A stretch of 64,000 nt of DNA from Shimia sp. (GCF_022448905.1 NZ_JAKVCW010000009.1:124001-188000); one strand, 5' to 3'; counted from the stretch's first letter, positions 54,240-62,820 are shown. A program made the numbers and translations. The notes: generated by a model from the letters alone, not told the origin.

Positions 54240-55202
54240 CTAGGCAGCCAGACCTTTGGAACCGATGTTGAGGAACTTCTTGCGGCGGTTGGCCACAAGA
54301 TCTTCTTTGGACATGTCTTTCAACTCGCCCAGCATGGTCTCAATCGCCGAAGCCACACTCTTCATGGTGGCCTGACGATCACGATGCGCGCCACCCATGG
54401 GTTCTGCGATCACACGGTCGGCAACGCCCAGCTGCTCCAGATCCTGCGCAGTCACTCGCAACGCTTCAGCCGCTTCGCGCATCTTGGTGCTGTCTTTCCA
54501 CAGGATCGACGCACAGCCTTCAGGGCTGATCACGGAGTACACCGAGTGCTCCAACATCGCGACGCGGTTGGCGGTGGCAAAGGCCACGGCGCCACCGGAG
54601 CCACCTTCACCGATGATCACGGAAATCAACGGCACGCCAATTTGCAGACACATCTCTGTTGAACGCGCGATGGCCTCAGATTGGCCGCGTTCCTCAGCAC
54701 CCTTACCCGGGTAAGCACCAGCAGTGTCCACCAGCGTTACAACTGGCAGGCCAAATTTGTTGGCCATTTCCATCAGGCGCACTGCCTTGCGGTAGCCTTC
54801 CGGACGGGCCATGCCAAAGTTGTGGGAAATCCGCGACTTGGTGTCATGGCCTTTTTCCTGACCAATCACCACAACCGGCTGATCGTTGAAACGCGCAAGG
54901 CCGCCCATGACGGCGAGGTCATCGGCAAAGTTCCGGTCCCCCGCCAGAGGGGTATAATCGGTGAACAGCTCGTTGATATAGTCGCGGCAGTGCGGACGGT
55001 CCGGGTGGCGCGCGACCTGGCATTTGCGCCAAGGGGTCAAGTCTTTGTAAAGCTCTTCAAGCAACTCCGCTGCTTTGCGGTCCAGCGCGGCGGCTTCGTC
55101 TTTGACATCCATCTCTTCGTTCTGCTGCGCAAGCGCCCGCAGTTCTTCGGCTTTGCCCTCAATCTCTGCGAGCGGTTTTTCGAAGTCGAGATAGTTGGTC
55201 AT
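54240..55202 (-). CDS. accA: Acetyl-CoA carboxylase carboxyltransferase subunit alpha
   Basis: AccA with AccD forms the carboxyltransferase that moves CO2 from biotin to acetyl-CoA, making malonyl-CoA for fatty acids. The 320-residue protein starts [21 protein letters not shown]. It has [42 protein letters not shown], the oxyanion-forming [11 protein letters not shown] and [15 protein letters not shown]. The ATG at 55202 excludes a 33-residue upstream extension unlike the family. accD is not nearby. Confidence 0.97.
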   Translation of the reverse strand: MTNYLDFEKPLAEIEGKAEELRALAQQNEEMDVKDEAAALDRKAAELLEELYKDLTPWRKCQVARHPDRPHCRDYINELFTDYTPLAGDRNFADDLAVMGGLARFNDQPVVVIGQEKGHDTKSRISHNFGMARPEGYRKAVRLMEMANKFGLPVVTLVDTAGAYPGKGAEERGQSEAIARSTEMCLQIGVPLISVIIGEGGSGGAVAFATANRVAMLEHSVYSVISPEGCASILWKDSTKMREAAEALRVTAQDLEQLGVADRVIAEPMGGAHRDRQATMKSVASAIETMLGELKDMSKEDLVANRRKKFLNIGSKGLAA

Positions 55203-55310
55203 TGTGCACTCCACACACTGGTTTCTTGACAAGGCTATATGACGGTGACTTTGGGTAATTGCAACGGGAAGCGCACAAAGCCGCGCCACATTAGACATCA
55301 AAGCGCGGCG

Positions 55311-55922
55311 TTAGCCTGCCGAAACCATGGGCGCCACAACGGGATAGAGCGACAGGACAAGCAAGCCTGCCATGGTCCAGTTGAAGGCAGTTAAACGCGC
55401 GGGAGAGGTCAGGAGCCGCCGCATTTGCTGCCCCAAGACGGTCCAGCTGGAGACACAGGGCAAGTTCACCGCACCAAAGGCAGCAGCGACCAGAAGTACC
55501 GCCGTCAGTGAGCGATCTGGAGCGTAGAGCGTGACTGCGGTGAGCGCCATAGTCCAGGCCTTTGGGTTGACCCATTGGAAGGCCGCCGCCTGCAAGAAGG
55601 TCATCGGTGTGCCACCCGTGCCTTCGCCCTCCTCGGGCGCCCCCGCATTGGCGACTTTCCAAGCCAGCCACAGCAGGTAAGTCACTGACGCGACCGCCAA
55701 AACTGTGTGCGCAATGGGATAACTGTCAAACACCTGCATCAACCCTACGCCGACCAAAGCCACCATGACCACAAAGCCAATGCCGACGCCAAGCATATGT
55801 GGGATCGTGCGTGCAAAGCCGAAGTTGGCACCAGAGGCCATGAGCATAAGATTGTTTGGTCCCGGAGTGATCGAGGACACAAAGGCAAACAGGAGAAGAG
55901 CGGTCAGGATATCGTAAGTCAT
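55311..55922 (-). CDS. LysE family translocator
   Basis: A 203-residue LysE/RhtB exporter with the ITPGPNNLMLMASGANFG motif after the first membrane segment and FQWVNPKAWTMALTAV in the middle. The ATG at 55922 is closer to the family start than the one six codons upstream. It is divergent from an Lrp/AsnC gene with 72 bp between them, the classic exporter/regulator pair (compare lysE/lysG or leuE). The substrate is probably an amino acid sensed by that regulator (inference). Confidence 0.93.
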   Translation of the reverse strand: MTYDILTALLLFAFVSSITPGPNNLMLMASGANFGFARTIPHMLGVGIGFVVMVALVGVGLMQVFDSYPIAHTVLAVASVTYLLWLAWKVANAGAPEEGEGTGGTPMTFLQAAAFQWVNPKAWTMALTAVTLYAPDRSLTAVLLVAAAFGAVNLPCVSSWTVLGQQMRRLLTSPARLTAFNWTMAGLLVLSLYPVVAPMVSAG

Positions 55923-55994
55923 GGACCAAGCGTGACGCAAAGCTCGCGCATTTGAGTTGCGTTTTTGTGCGCAAGACAGATAAATTCACAACTT

Positions 55995-56447
55995 ATGACG
56001 GCGCTTGATCAAATTGACGAACACATATTGCGTGAACTCTCCAAGGACGGGCGTATGAGCAACCTGGCTTTGGCAGAGAAAGTGGGGCTGTCCCCCTCTG
56101 CCTGTTTGCGGCGCGTTGCCGCGCTAGAGAAGACCGGGATTATCACTGGCTATCGCGCGGTTCTGGACAGGGCGGCCTTGGGGACAGGGTTTGTGGCCTA
56201 CATCACTGTGGGCTTAAACAAACACACCAAGGACTCACAATTGGCGTTTGAGCGGGCGATGGCGCTAGCCCCGGAGGTGCGGGAGTGTCACAACATCACT
56301 GGGCAGGTGGAGTATCTGCTTCGGGTAGAGGCGGCAGATTTGCCGTCTTATAAGCGCTTCCATACCGAGGTTCTGGGCACGGTCGAACAGGTACATTCGA
56401 TTACCAGCTATGTGGTGATGGGTTCGCCAAAAGACGAGCGCGCCTAA
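55995..56447 (+). CDS. Lrp/AsnC family transcriptional regulator
   Basis: A 150-residue Lrp-type regulator. It has the helix-turn-helix DEHILRELSKDGRMSNLALAEKVGLSPSACLRRVAALE and a RAM domain (VRECHNITGQVEYLLRVEAADL). It is divergent from a LysE exporter, which is its likely target. The ATG at 55995 starts MTALDQIDEHIL. The ten upstream codons lie in the promoter gap. Confidence 0.93.
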   Translation: MTALDQIDEHILRELSKDGRMSNLALAEKVGLSPSACLRRVAALEKTGIITGYRAVLDRAALGTGFVAYITVGLNKHTKDSQLAFERAMALAPEVRECHNITGQVEYLLRVEAADLPSYKRFHTEVLGTVEQVHSITSYVVMGSPKDERA

Positions 56448-56464
56448 GCGATTTTGCCAAATAA

Positions 56465-56496
56465 AAACGCCCGCGAATTCATAAGTCACGGGCGCT
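56465..56496 (-). terminator. Hairpin terminator after mcl1
   Basis: On the minus strand, stem CGCCCG/CGGGCG (56468-56494) followed by TTTTTATTTG. It lies between the converging Lrp and mcl1 genes. Confidence 0.75.
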
Positions 56497-56522
56497 TCTA
56501 TATTCTTATCAGGGCCTTACAG

Positions 56523-57482
56523 TTAGCCTGCCGCGATCAATTCCGCTTGTGCCACGATCACTTCGGCTTGTTTGATGGACGCAATATCGACCAAGCGGCC
56601 TTTATAGACAGTGGCGCCTTCGCCGTTGGCTTTGGCCTGTTCCATCGCAGCAAGGATCTCACGCGCTTCATTGACCGCTTCGTCAGATGGGGTGAACACC
56701 TCGTTGGCCAGCGCGATCTGTTTTGGGTGGATTGCCCATTTGCCAACCATGCCCAAAGTGGCAGAACGTTTGGCCTGCGCGATGTAGCCTTCATCGTCGG
56801 AGAAGTCGCCAAACGGACCGTCCACCGGCAACACGCCGTGGGTGCGGCAGGCAGCCACAATTGCGGCCTGCGCCCAGTGCCATGGGTCAGACCAGTGTTT
56901 CTGGCCTTCATGCAACATGTAGTAGTTTTCCTGCGTGCCACCAATACCTGTGGTCTGCATCCCCATGGACGCGGCAAAGTCGGCGGCGCCGAGGGACATG
57001 GCTTCGAGTCTTGGAGAAGCAGCGGCGATGGCTTCTACGTGGGCGATGCCGGCGGCCGATTCGATGATGACTTCGAACGCGATGCGCTTTTTGCGGCCTT
57101 TGGCGGCTTCAATCGCGGTCACCAATGCATCCACGGCGTAGATGTCTTCGGCGCAACCGACCTTGGGGATCATGATCTGATCAAGACGCTCACCGGCCTG
57201 CTCCAACAGATCAACAACGTCGCGGTACCAGTATGGCGTGTCCAGACCGTTGATGCGCACCGACAGGGTCTTTTTGCCCCAATCAATTGAATTGATTGCC
57301 TCAATTGCATTCGCACGCGCCATGTCTTTGTCCGATGGCGCCACAGAATCTTCCAGATCGATGTTGATCACATCCGCCGCAGACGCCGCCATTTTGGCAA
57401 ACAGCTTGGTGTTGGACGCTGGGCCAAACAGCTGGCAGCGGTTGGGACGGGCGGGGGCGGCAGGCTGAAGTCGGAAGCTCAT
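56523..57482 (-). CDS. mcl1: L-malyl-CoA/beta-methylmalyl-CoA lyase
   Basis: A 319-residue CitE-superfamily lyase. In Rhodobacter-type organisms it cleaves beta-methylmalyl-CoA to glyoxylate and propionyl-CoA and condenses glyoxylate with acetyl-CoA to malyl-CoA, both in the ethylmalonyl-CoA pathway of acetate assimilation. Family marks are RPNRCQLFGPASNTKLFAKM, the metal-binding INIDLEDSVAPSDKD, FEVIIESAAGIAHVEAI, LGAADFAASMGMQTTGIG and GKWAIHPKQIALAN. It is divergent from dgcN across a 336-bp region with an inverted repeat. Confidence 0.95.
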   Translation of the reverse strand: MSFRLQPAAPARPNRCQLFGPASNTKLFAKMAASAADVINIDLEDSVAPSDKDMARANAIEAINSIDWGKKTLSVRINGLDTPYWYRDVVDLLEQAGERLDQIMIPKVGCAEDIYAVDALVTAIEAAKGRKKRIAFEVIIESAAGIAHVEAIAAASPRLEAMSLGAADFAASMGMQTTGIGGTQENYYMLHEGQKHWSDPWHWAQAAIVAACRTHGVLPVDGPFGDFSDDEGYIAQAKRSATLGMVGKWAIHPKQIALANEVFTPSDEAVNEAREILAAMEQAKANGEGATVYKGRLVDIASIKQAEVIVAQAELIAAG

Positions 57483-57818
57483 GACGTCACTCTCTAAGTA
57501 AGGATATTACGTTTTTCTGACGCCGATTGTTAGGAAGTTGCGTGATTAACCGCAAGTGAATTGTGCGTACGCGGCATTAATTTCGCTGCGTTGCGGCGCA
57601 AATGCGTGGTTTGGCACGTCGGTATTGTGTCGGTATCGCAGCTGTATCACGGAGGTGCGAATTTTTCGCGGATGCAGCAAATTTCTTTCGTTAATCCAAG
57701 TCCCTTTCGAAGAAATTTGCAATGCTATGATGTACAGACGCAATATTTGAGAACCTGACCCGGCGCCCAGCGCATAAACTTTGTCCGTTAACTGGGGATG
57801 ATACGAAAAGGACGCGCG
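57483..57818. other. Divergent regulatory region between mcl1 and dgcN
   Basis: 336 bases without a believable gene and A/T-richer than the flanks. The main feature is a perfect inverted repeat at 57677-57720. Promoters for mcl1 and dgcN must lie here. I cannot assign boxes with confidence. Confidence 0.6.
57677..57720. repeat. Perfect 11-bp inverted repeat GCAAATTTCTT / AAGAAATTTGC
   Basis: Arms at 57677-57687 and 57710-57720, 22 nt apart. Beyond the arms the inner TCG/TCG bases extend the dyad with one unpaired base. It lies between mcl1 and dgcN, about 100 bp before the dgcN start, and could be a two-site operator or a hairpin in a leader. Confidence 0.65.
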
Positions 57819-58820
57819 ATGATCGAAACTCCATACCTTCTGTTCTTGGGTGATGCACCGGACCAACTGGCCGCCAAAGTGGCGCAGGGCATCAAAGACT
57901 GGCGTCCAGAGAATGCCGTAGGGCAATTCCGCATGGAAGGCTGCAAAGCCGATATGGGGCTGACCGACATGAGTCTGGTGGAAGCCCGCGAAGCGGGTGC
58001 TAAAACGCTGGTGATTGGCGTGGCCAATCGTGGCGGCGTGATTTCCCCCGAATGGAAAAAAGTGCTAGTGATGGCGCTGGAAGAGGGTTTTGATCTGGCC
58101 TCCGGCCTGCACAACCTGCTGCGCGACGAGCCGGATCTGGTGGCGGTGGCTGAGGCGACCGGCCAGAAGCTGCACGATGTACGGGTTCCAGAAGTCGAGT
58201 ATCCAATCGCCAACGGTAAGAAGCGCAGCGGCAAACGCGTGCTGGCTGTGGGCACTGATTGTTCCGTTGGCAAGATGTACACCGCCCTCTGCATGGATGC
58301 GGAAATGCGCAAGCGGGGCATGAAATCCACCTTCCGCGCCACCGGTCAGACCGGCATTCTGGTGACCGGCGACGGCGTACCGCTGGACGCGGTGATTGCC
58401 GACTTTATGGCAGGCTCCGTGGAGTGGCTGACGCCGGACAATGACGAGGACCACTGGGACCACATCGAAGGTCAGGGCAGCCTGTTCCACGTGTCTTACT
58501 CCGGTGTGACCATGGCGTTGATCCACGGCGGCCAGCCGGACGCACTGATCCTGGCGCACGAACCAACCCGCGACCACATGCGTGGCCTGCCGGAGTATCA
58601 GCAGCCCAGCCTGCAAGAGCTGCGCGATCTGGCGCTGCCGCTGGCCAAAGTGGCCAACCCGGCCTGTCAGGTTGTGGGCGTGTCGGTGAACACCCAGCAC
58701 ATGGCGGAAGATGAGGCAAAAGCCTATCTGGCGCGGGTTGAAGCCGATATGGGCCTGCCCGCCACAGACCCGTTCCGTTTTGGCGCGGGCAAGCTGGTGG
58801 ATGCACTCTCAGCGCTTTAA
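57819..58820 (+). CDS. dgcN: DgcN: D-glutamate N-acetyltransferase-type DUF1611 protein
   Basis: A 333-residue DUF1611/DgcN protein. In marine bacteria DgcN acetylates D-glutamate so that DgcA can racemise the N-acetyl form, opening a D-Glu catabolic route. The C-terminal half has a P-loop-like VLAVGTDCSVGKMYTALCMDAEM and FRATGQTGILVTGDGVPLDAV, and the N-terminal part has GVANRGGVISPEW. AAAAGGACG precedes the ATG at 57819. A hairpin plus repeat element follows, then dgcA. Functional assignment rests on family and pairing. Confidence 0.9.
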   Translation: MIETPYLLFLGDAPDQLAAKVAQGIKDWRPENAVGQFRMEGCKADMGLTDMSLVEAREAGAKTLVIGVANRGGVISPEWKKVLVMALEEGFDLASGLHNLLRDEPDLVAVAEATGQKLHDVRVPEVEYPIANGKKRSGKRVLAVGTDCSVGKMYTALCMDAEMRKRGMKSTFRATGQTGILVTGDGVPLDAVIADFMAGSVEWLTPDNDEDHWDHIEGQGSLFHVSYSGVTMALIHGGQPDALILAHEPTRDHMRGLPEYQQPSLQELRDLALPLAKVANPACQVVGVSVNTQHMAEDEAKAYLARVEADMGLPATDPFRFGAGKLVDALSAL

Positions 58821-58834
58821 CGTTGCGACAACGA

Positions 58835-58884
58835 GCCGGGGGCGCGGCCCCCGGCCCCCCGGGATATTTCCGGCAAGAAGAAAA
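58835..58884 (+). repeat. 3'-end repeat element, copy 2 (between dgcN and dgcA)
   Basis: Hairpin GCCGGGGGC-GCG-GCCCCCGGC (58835-58855), then core CCCCGGGATATTT (58857-58869), then purine-rich CCGGCAAGAAGAAAA. It begins 15 nt after the dgcN stop, on the coding strand, and sits inside an apparent operon. Confidence 0.78.
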
Positions 58885-58942
58885 TGGGCAGGCGCGTCTG
58901 AACGCCTGTCAAATGGCAAAAGCGCGACCTGAAAGGCTGTCC

Positions 58943-59905
58943 ATGCAAATTTCCGTCACCCCTGATGTGTTCAAACTGGCGCAGGTGTTCACCATTTCCC
59001 GTGGCTCACGCACTGAAGCCAAAGTTCTGACCGTGAAGGTCGAGGAAGACGGATTTTTAGGTTGGGGTGAATGTGTGCCCTATGCGCGCTATGGCGAGAC
59101 ATTGGAGAATGTCACGCAGCTGATCGAAAGCGTAAAAGGCCCGGTGACCCGTGAAGGGCTGTATACTTTGCCTGCGGGCGCGGCCCGCAATGCGCTGGAC
59201 TGTGCGCTCTGGGATCTGGAGTGCAAGAAGGCCGGAAAGCGCGCTTGGGAGTTGGCTGGCTTGCCGAAGCCGGGACCGGAGATCACCGCCTACACGCTAT
59301 CTTTGGCAGAACCGGCAGAGATGCAGGCCCAAGCGGCCAAGAATGCCCATCGGCCTTTGTTGAAAATCAAACTGGGCACGCCGGATGACATGGCGCGTCT
59401 GGAAGCGGTGCGCGCCGGTGCGCCAAAATCCACCATCATTGTGGATGCCAATGAAGGCTGGTCTGCCGAGGTCTATGCCGATCTGGCGCCGCATCTGGTG
59501 CGGCTGGGTGTGGCGCTTGTGGAGCAACCGCTACCCGCTGGGGACGATGACGCCCTGTTGGGCATGGAGCGCCCGGTGCCTGTCTGTGCCGATGAGAGCG
59601 CGCATGACTGCTCAACCCTGTCCAAGCTCAAGGGCAAATATGATGTGGTGAACATCAAACTCGACAAAACCGGCGGTCTAACCGAGGCGCTGCGCTTGCG
59701 TGAAGCGGCCTTGGCGGAAGGCTACAAGGTGATGGTCGGCTGCATGGTCGGCAGTTCGCTGGCGATGGCCCCGGCAACACTGGTGGCTCAGGGCGCCATG
59801 GTGACCGATCTGGACGGGCCGCTGTTGTTGGCCGAAGATCGCGACACGCCGCTAACCTTTGACGCAGACGGCGTGCATCCGCCCAGCGCGGCGCTTTGGG
59901 GCTAA
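58943..59905 (+). CDS. dgcA: DgcA: N-acetyl-D-glutamate racemase (enolase superfamily)
   Basis: A 320-residue enolase-superfamily enzyme of the muconate-lactonising/dipeptide-epimerase subgroup. The barrel shows the acid/base Lys pair in LLKIKLG, metal ligands in IIVDANEGW, LVEQPLP and VCADESAH, and the opposite-face Lys in NIKLDKTGG. Next to dgcN it is best read as DgcA, which interconverts N-acetyl-D- and L-glutamate. An L-Ala-D/L-Glu epimerase activity in peptidoglycan recycling is the alternative. The ATG at 58943 follows GAAAGGCTGTCC. The upstream open frame runs through the repeat element. Confidence 0.92.
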   Translation: MQISVTPDVFKLAQVFTISRGSRTEAKVLTVKVEEDGFLGWGECVPYARYGETLENVTQLIESVKGPVTREGLYTLPAGAARNALDCALWDLECKKAGKRAWELAGLPKPGPEITAYTLSLAEPAEMQAQAAKNAHRPLLKIKLGTPDDMARLEAVRAGAPKSTIIVDANEGWSAEVYADLAPHLVRLGVALVEQPLPAGDDDALLGMERPVPVCADESAHDCSTLSKLKGKYDVVNIKLDKTGGLTEALRLREAALAEGYKVMVGCMVGSSLAMAPATLVAQGAMVTDLDGPLLLAEDRDTPLTFDADGVHPPSAALWG

Positions 59906-59908
59906 GCC

Positions 59909-60661
59909 ATGACGGACCGGTGGGCGGTGATTTCCGACGTCCATGGCAACGTGGACGCATTGCGAGCGGTGCTGGCCGAGATTGACCGGCTGGGTTGCTC
60001 CCGCATCCTGAACCTTGGCGATCACGCCAGTGGGCCTTTGGCGGCAGCGGAAACGCTGGATGTGCTTATGGCGTGGGATGATATGATTTCTGTGCGCGGC
60101 AACCATGACCGCTATCTTTTGGCTCCCCCGGAGACGCTGGGCCCGTCGGATGCGGTGGCGGCAGCACAGTTGACGAACGCCCACAAGGAATGGCTTGCAG
60201 CGCTGCCGCCAACAGCCTTGGTGGAGGATGTCTTCCTTTGCCATGGCACGCCGGACAGTGACGAGACCTATTGGCTGCATGATGTGACGTCGCACGGGGA
60301 TTTGGTGGATCGCAGCGCGTGTGCGGTGGCGGCATTGGCAACCCCTGCGCCTGTTGAGGCACAGGTACTGTTATGTGGTCACACGCATTTGCCGCGCATT
60401 GTGCAACTGGCGACTGGTGCAGTGGTGCTCAATCCCGGCAGCGTTGGCCTGCCCGCCTATGACGACGTCACGCCGGTGCCACATGTGGTGCAAAGTGGTG
60501 ACCCAGCGGCGCAGTTTGCGGTGTTGGAGCGCGGACCCCATGGGTGGAACATCTCCCTGCACCGGGTGGCCTATGACGCCAACCGGATGGTGACGCTTGC
60601 GCAGGCGCACAACCGCTCAGACTGGGCGCATCCGTTGAAAACCGGATGGTTTGAGACCTGA
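59909..60661 (+). CDS. Metallophosphoesterase family protein
   Basis: A 250-residue calcineurin-like phosphoesterase of the YfcE/MJ0936 type. Metal-binding motifs are VISDVHGNVDAL, NLGDHASGP, VRGNHDRYLL, VFLCHGTPDSD and LLCGHTHLPR. Its ATG lies 3 bp after the dgcA stop, so it is translationally linked to the D-Glu genes. A role in that pathway is not known. Phosphodiesterase or phosphatase activity on a small metabolite is likely. Confidence 0.92.
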   Translation: MTDRWAVISDVHGNVDALRAVLAEIDRLGCSRILNLGDHASGPLAAAETLDVLMAWDDMISVRGNHDRYLLAPPETLGPSDAVAAAQLTNAHKEWLAALPPTALVEDVFLCHGTPDSDETYWLHDVTSHGDLVDRSACAVAALATPAPVEAQVLLCGHTHLPRIVQLATGAVVLNPGSVGLPAYDDVTPVPHVVQSGDPAAQFAVLERGPHGWNISLHRVAYDANRMVTLAQAHNRSDWAHPLKTGWFET

Positions 60662-60732
60662 GATTTCGAAACACGCTTGACCTGTGGTGCAGCGCACCCG
60701 ACAAAGCAGCAGATTGCTAGGAGAGACACACG

Positions 60733-61593
60733 ATGAGCCGCACTGTTTACGTCAATGGCGAATACCTGCCGGAAGAAGACGCCAAGATTTCGATTTTCGA
60801 CCGGGGCTTCCTGATGGCGGACGCGGTCTATGAGGTGACCTCCGTGCTGGACGGCAAGCTGATCGACTTTGAAGGCCACGCTGTACGTCTGAAGCGCTCG
60901 CTGGATGAGTTGGAGATGGCAGAGCCTTGCAGCAAAGACGAGTTGCTGGCGATCCACCGCAAGCTGGTCGAGGACAACGGCATTGTGGAAGGTCTGGTGT
61001 ATCTGCAGGTCAGCCGTGGCAGCGATGGTGACCGCGATTTTGTCTTCCCGTCTGAAGACACGCCCCCGTCCATCGTGCTGTTTACCCAGAACAAACCGGG
61101 CCTGGCGGACAGCCCCGCGGCCAAGAAGGGCGCGAAGATCATCTCGATTGAGGACATCCGCTGGGGCCGTCGCGACATCAAAACCGTGCAGCTCTTGTAT
61201 CCGTCGATGGGTAAGATGATGGCCAAAAAGGCGGGTGCGGATGACGCTTGGCTGGTGGAAGACGGCTATGTGACTGAGGGAACCTCCAACAACGCGTATT
61301 TTGTGAAGGATGGTGTGATTGTCACCCGTCCGCTGAGCAACGACATCCTGCATGGCATCACCCGTAAGGCGGTTTTGCGGATGGCGGCTGAAGCGCAGCT
61401 GAAAATCGAAGAGCGTCTGTTCACCGTTGAGGAAGCGCAGTGCGCGGATGAGGCGTTTACCACTTCGGCGAGTGCCTTTGTGATGCCGGTCGTGGAGATC
61501 GACGGCGTGGCGCTGGGAGATGGCACACCAGGGCCAATTGCGACCCGTCTGCGTGAGATCTATCTGGACGAGAGCAAGAAGGCGGCGATCTGA
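60733..61593 (+). CDS. dat: D-amino acid transaminase
   Basis: A 286-residue fold-type IV PLP aminotransferase. The YVNGEYLPEEDAKISIFDRGFLMADAVYE start, catalytic Lys150 in RDIKTVQLLYP and the EGTSNNAYFVKDG cofactor loop are seen. The family interconverts D-amino acids and 2-oxo acids, for example D-alanine plus 2-oxoglutarate to pyruvate plus D-glutamate. It closes the dgcN-dgcA-phosphoesterase-dat cluster, where it could feed D-Glu to DgcN. AGGAGAG precedes the ATG. A terminator follows. Confidence 0.92.
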   Translation: MSRTVYVNGEYLPEEDAKISIFDRGFLMADAVYEVTSVLDGKLIDFEGHAVRLKRSLDELEMAEPCSKDELLAIHRKLVEDNGIVEGLVYLQVSRGSDGDRDFVFPSEDTPPSIVLFTQNKPGLADSPAAKKGAKIISIEDIRWGRRDIKTVQLLYPSMGKMMAKKAGADDAWLVEDGYVTEGTSNNAYFVKDGVIVTRPLSNDILHGITRKAVLRMAAEAQLKIEERLFTVEEAQCADEAFTTSASAFVMPVVEIDGVALGDGTPGPIATRLREIYLDESKKAAI

Positions 61594-61620
61594 GGATCGG
61601 CCTGATCGCGAGTAAATGGG

Positions 61621-61654
61621 AAGGGCTGGAGTGGCAACACTCCGGCCTTTTTTG
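61621..61654 (+). terminator. Intrinsic terminator after dat
   Basis: Stem with core GGAGTG-GCAA-CACTCC, extended by AAGG/CCTT with a mismatch, followed by TTTTTTTG. It lies 28 bp after the dat stop. Confidence 0.88.
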
Positions 61655-61696
61655 TGGTCTTTTGGCTGCGCAGATCACAGCAAAAGCGCGAAGCGT

Positions 61697-61811
61697 CCCG
61701 TGAGCGGGGCATGGCATGCTGATTGTAAGCTAGGTGAGTGGTGGCAATCAGCATGAATTAAATGAGTAAACCAATGGTCGCCGAGATTCCCTCTCAAGTC
61801 AACCATTGGTT
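61697..61811. repeat. Hairpin-rich intergenic block: three inverted repeats in a row
   Basis: CCCG-TGAG-CGGG (61697-61708); perfect 11-bp repeat CATGCTGATTG / CAATCAGCATG (61715-61725 and 61745-61755, 19-nt loop); perfect 10-bp repeat AACCAATGGT / ACCATTGGTT (61769-61778 and 61802-61811, 23-nt loop). It lies between the dat terminator and the stop of the convergent quinone oxidoreductase. It could be a structured small RNA, a 3' region of the minus-strand gene, or a mobile-element relic. Confidence 0.6.
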
Positions 61812-61836
61812 GCTTTGCCAATTCAGACTTCGCTAA

Positions 61837-62820
61837 CTACCCAACTTTCATCACGATTTTGCCGATGTGGCCGCTGCTTTCCATGCGTTGGTGCGCCGCC
61901 ACGGCATCCGCGAGGGCAAATTCGCTGTCCATCACAGGGGCAACACGACCGCTTTCCAGAAGTGGCCAGACATCCGCCAAAAGAGCTTCGGCGATTTTGG
62001 CTTTGGCAAGGTCACTTTGCGGGCGCAAAGTGGAGCCGGTGATGGTCAGACGGCGCATCATGACATGGGCAAAGTTGAGCTGGATTTGCGGGCCTTGCAG
62101 GAAGGCGATCTGTACCAGACGTCCGTCATCGGCGAGGGCCTTCACATTGCGTGGCAGGTAATCGCCGCCGACCATATCGAGGATCAGGTTGGCCCCGCCT
62201 TCAGCCCGCAGCACATCGACAAAGTCCTCCGAGCGGTAGTTGATGGCCTTTTCTGCGCCAAGCTTTAGGCAGGCTTCGCATTTCTCGTCAGAGCCTGCGG
62301 TGGTGAAGACGCGCGCGCCAAAGGCATTGGCGAGCTGGATGGCGGTTGTGCCAATGCCAGAAGAGCCACCGTGCACCAAAAAGCGTTCACCCGCTTTGAG
62401 ACCGCCACGCTGGAAGACGTTGGAATAGACGGTGAAGAAGGTCTCTGGCAGACAGGCCGCCTCTTTCAATCCCATGCCTTTGGGCACGGGCAGGCAATGC
62501 GCAGCCGGTGTCAGCACATATTCGGCGTAGCCGCCGCCGGGCAGCAGAGCGCAGACTTCGTCGCCTTCGGCCCACTCACTTACCCCCGCTCCGACAGCGG
62601 CAATGGAGCCAGAAGCTTCGAGACCGGGCAGATCGGACGCGTTTGGCGGCGGATTATAGAGACCGGCCCGTTGCAGCACGTCCGGGCGGTTCACACCGGA
62701 GTAGGCCACCTTGATCAGAACCTCGCCGGGACCGGGGGTCGGGATCGGGCGTTGCACCGTTTTGAGCACATCCGCAGCACCGGGTTTTGAAATTTCAACG
62801 GCAGTCATGGTCTGTGTCAT
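61837..62820 (-). CDS. NAD(P)H-quinone oxidoreductase, zinc-independent MDR family (PIG3-like)
   Basis: A 327-residue medium-chain dehydrogenase/reductase of the quinone oxidoreductase/PIG3 branch. It has VAYSGVNRPDVLQRAGLYNPPP near the N-terminus, GLEASGSIAAVG, and the nucleotide-binding FLVHGGSSGIGTTAIQLANAFGA. The Cys/His zinc ligands of alcohol dehydrogenases are absent. It reduces quinones or enones with NADPH. GGGAG precedes the ATG at 62820. The 94-codon extension is rejected. Confidence 0.93.
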   Translation of the reverse strand: MTQTMTAVEISKPGAADVLKTVQRPIPTPGPGEVLIKVAYSGVNRPDVLQRAGLYNPPPNASDLPGLEASGSIAAVGAGVSEWAEGDEVCALLPGGGYAEYVLTPAAHCLPVPKGMGLKEAACLPETFFTVYSNVFQRGGLKAGERFLVHGGSSGIGTTAIQLANAFGARVFTTAGSDEKCEACLKLGAEKAINYRSEDFVDVLRAEGGANLILDMVGGDYLPRNVKALADDGRLVQIAFLQGPQIQLNFAHVMMRRLTITGSTLRPQSDLAKAKIAEALLADVWPLLESGRVAPVMDSEFALADAVAAHQRMESSGHIGKIVMKVG

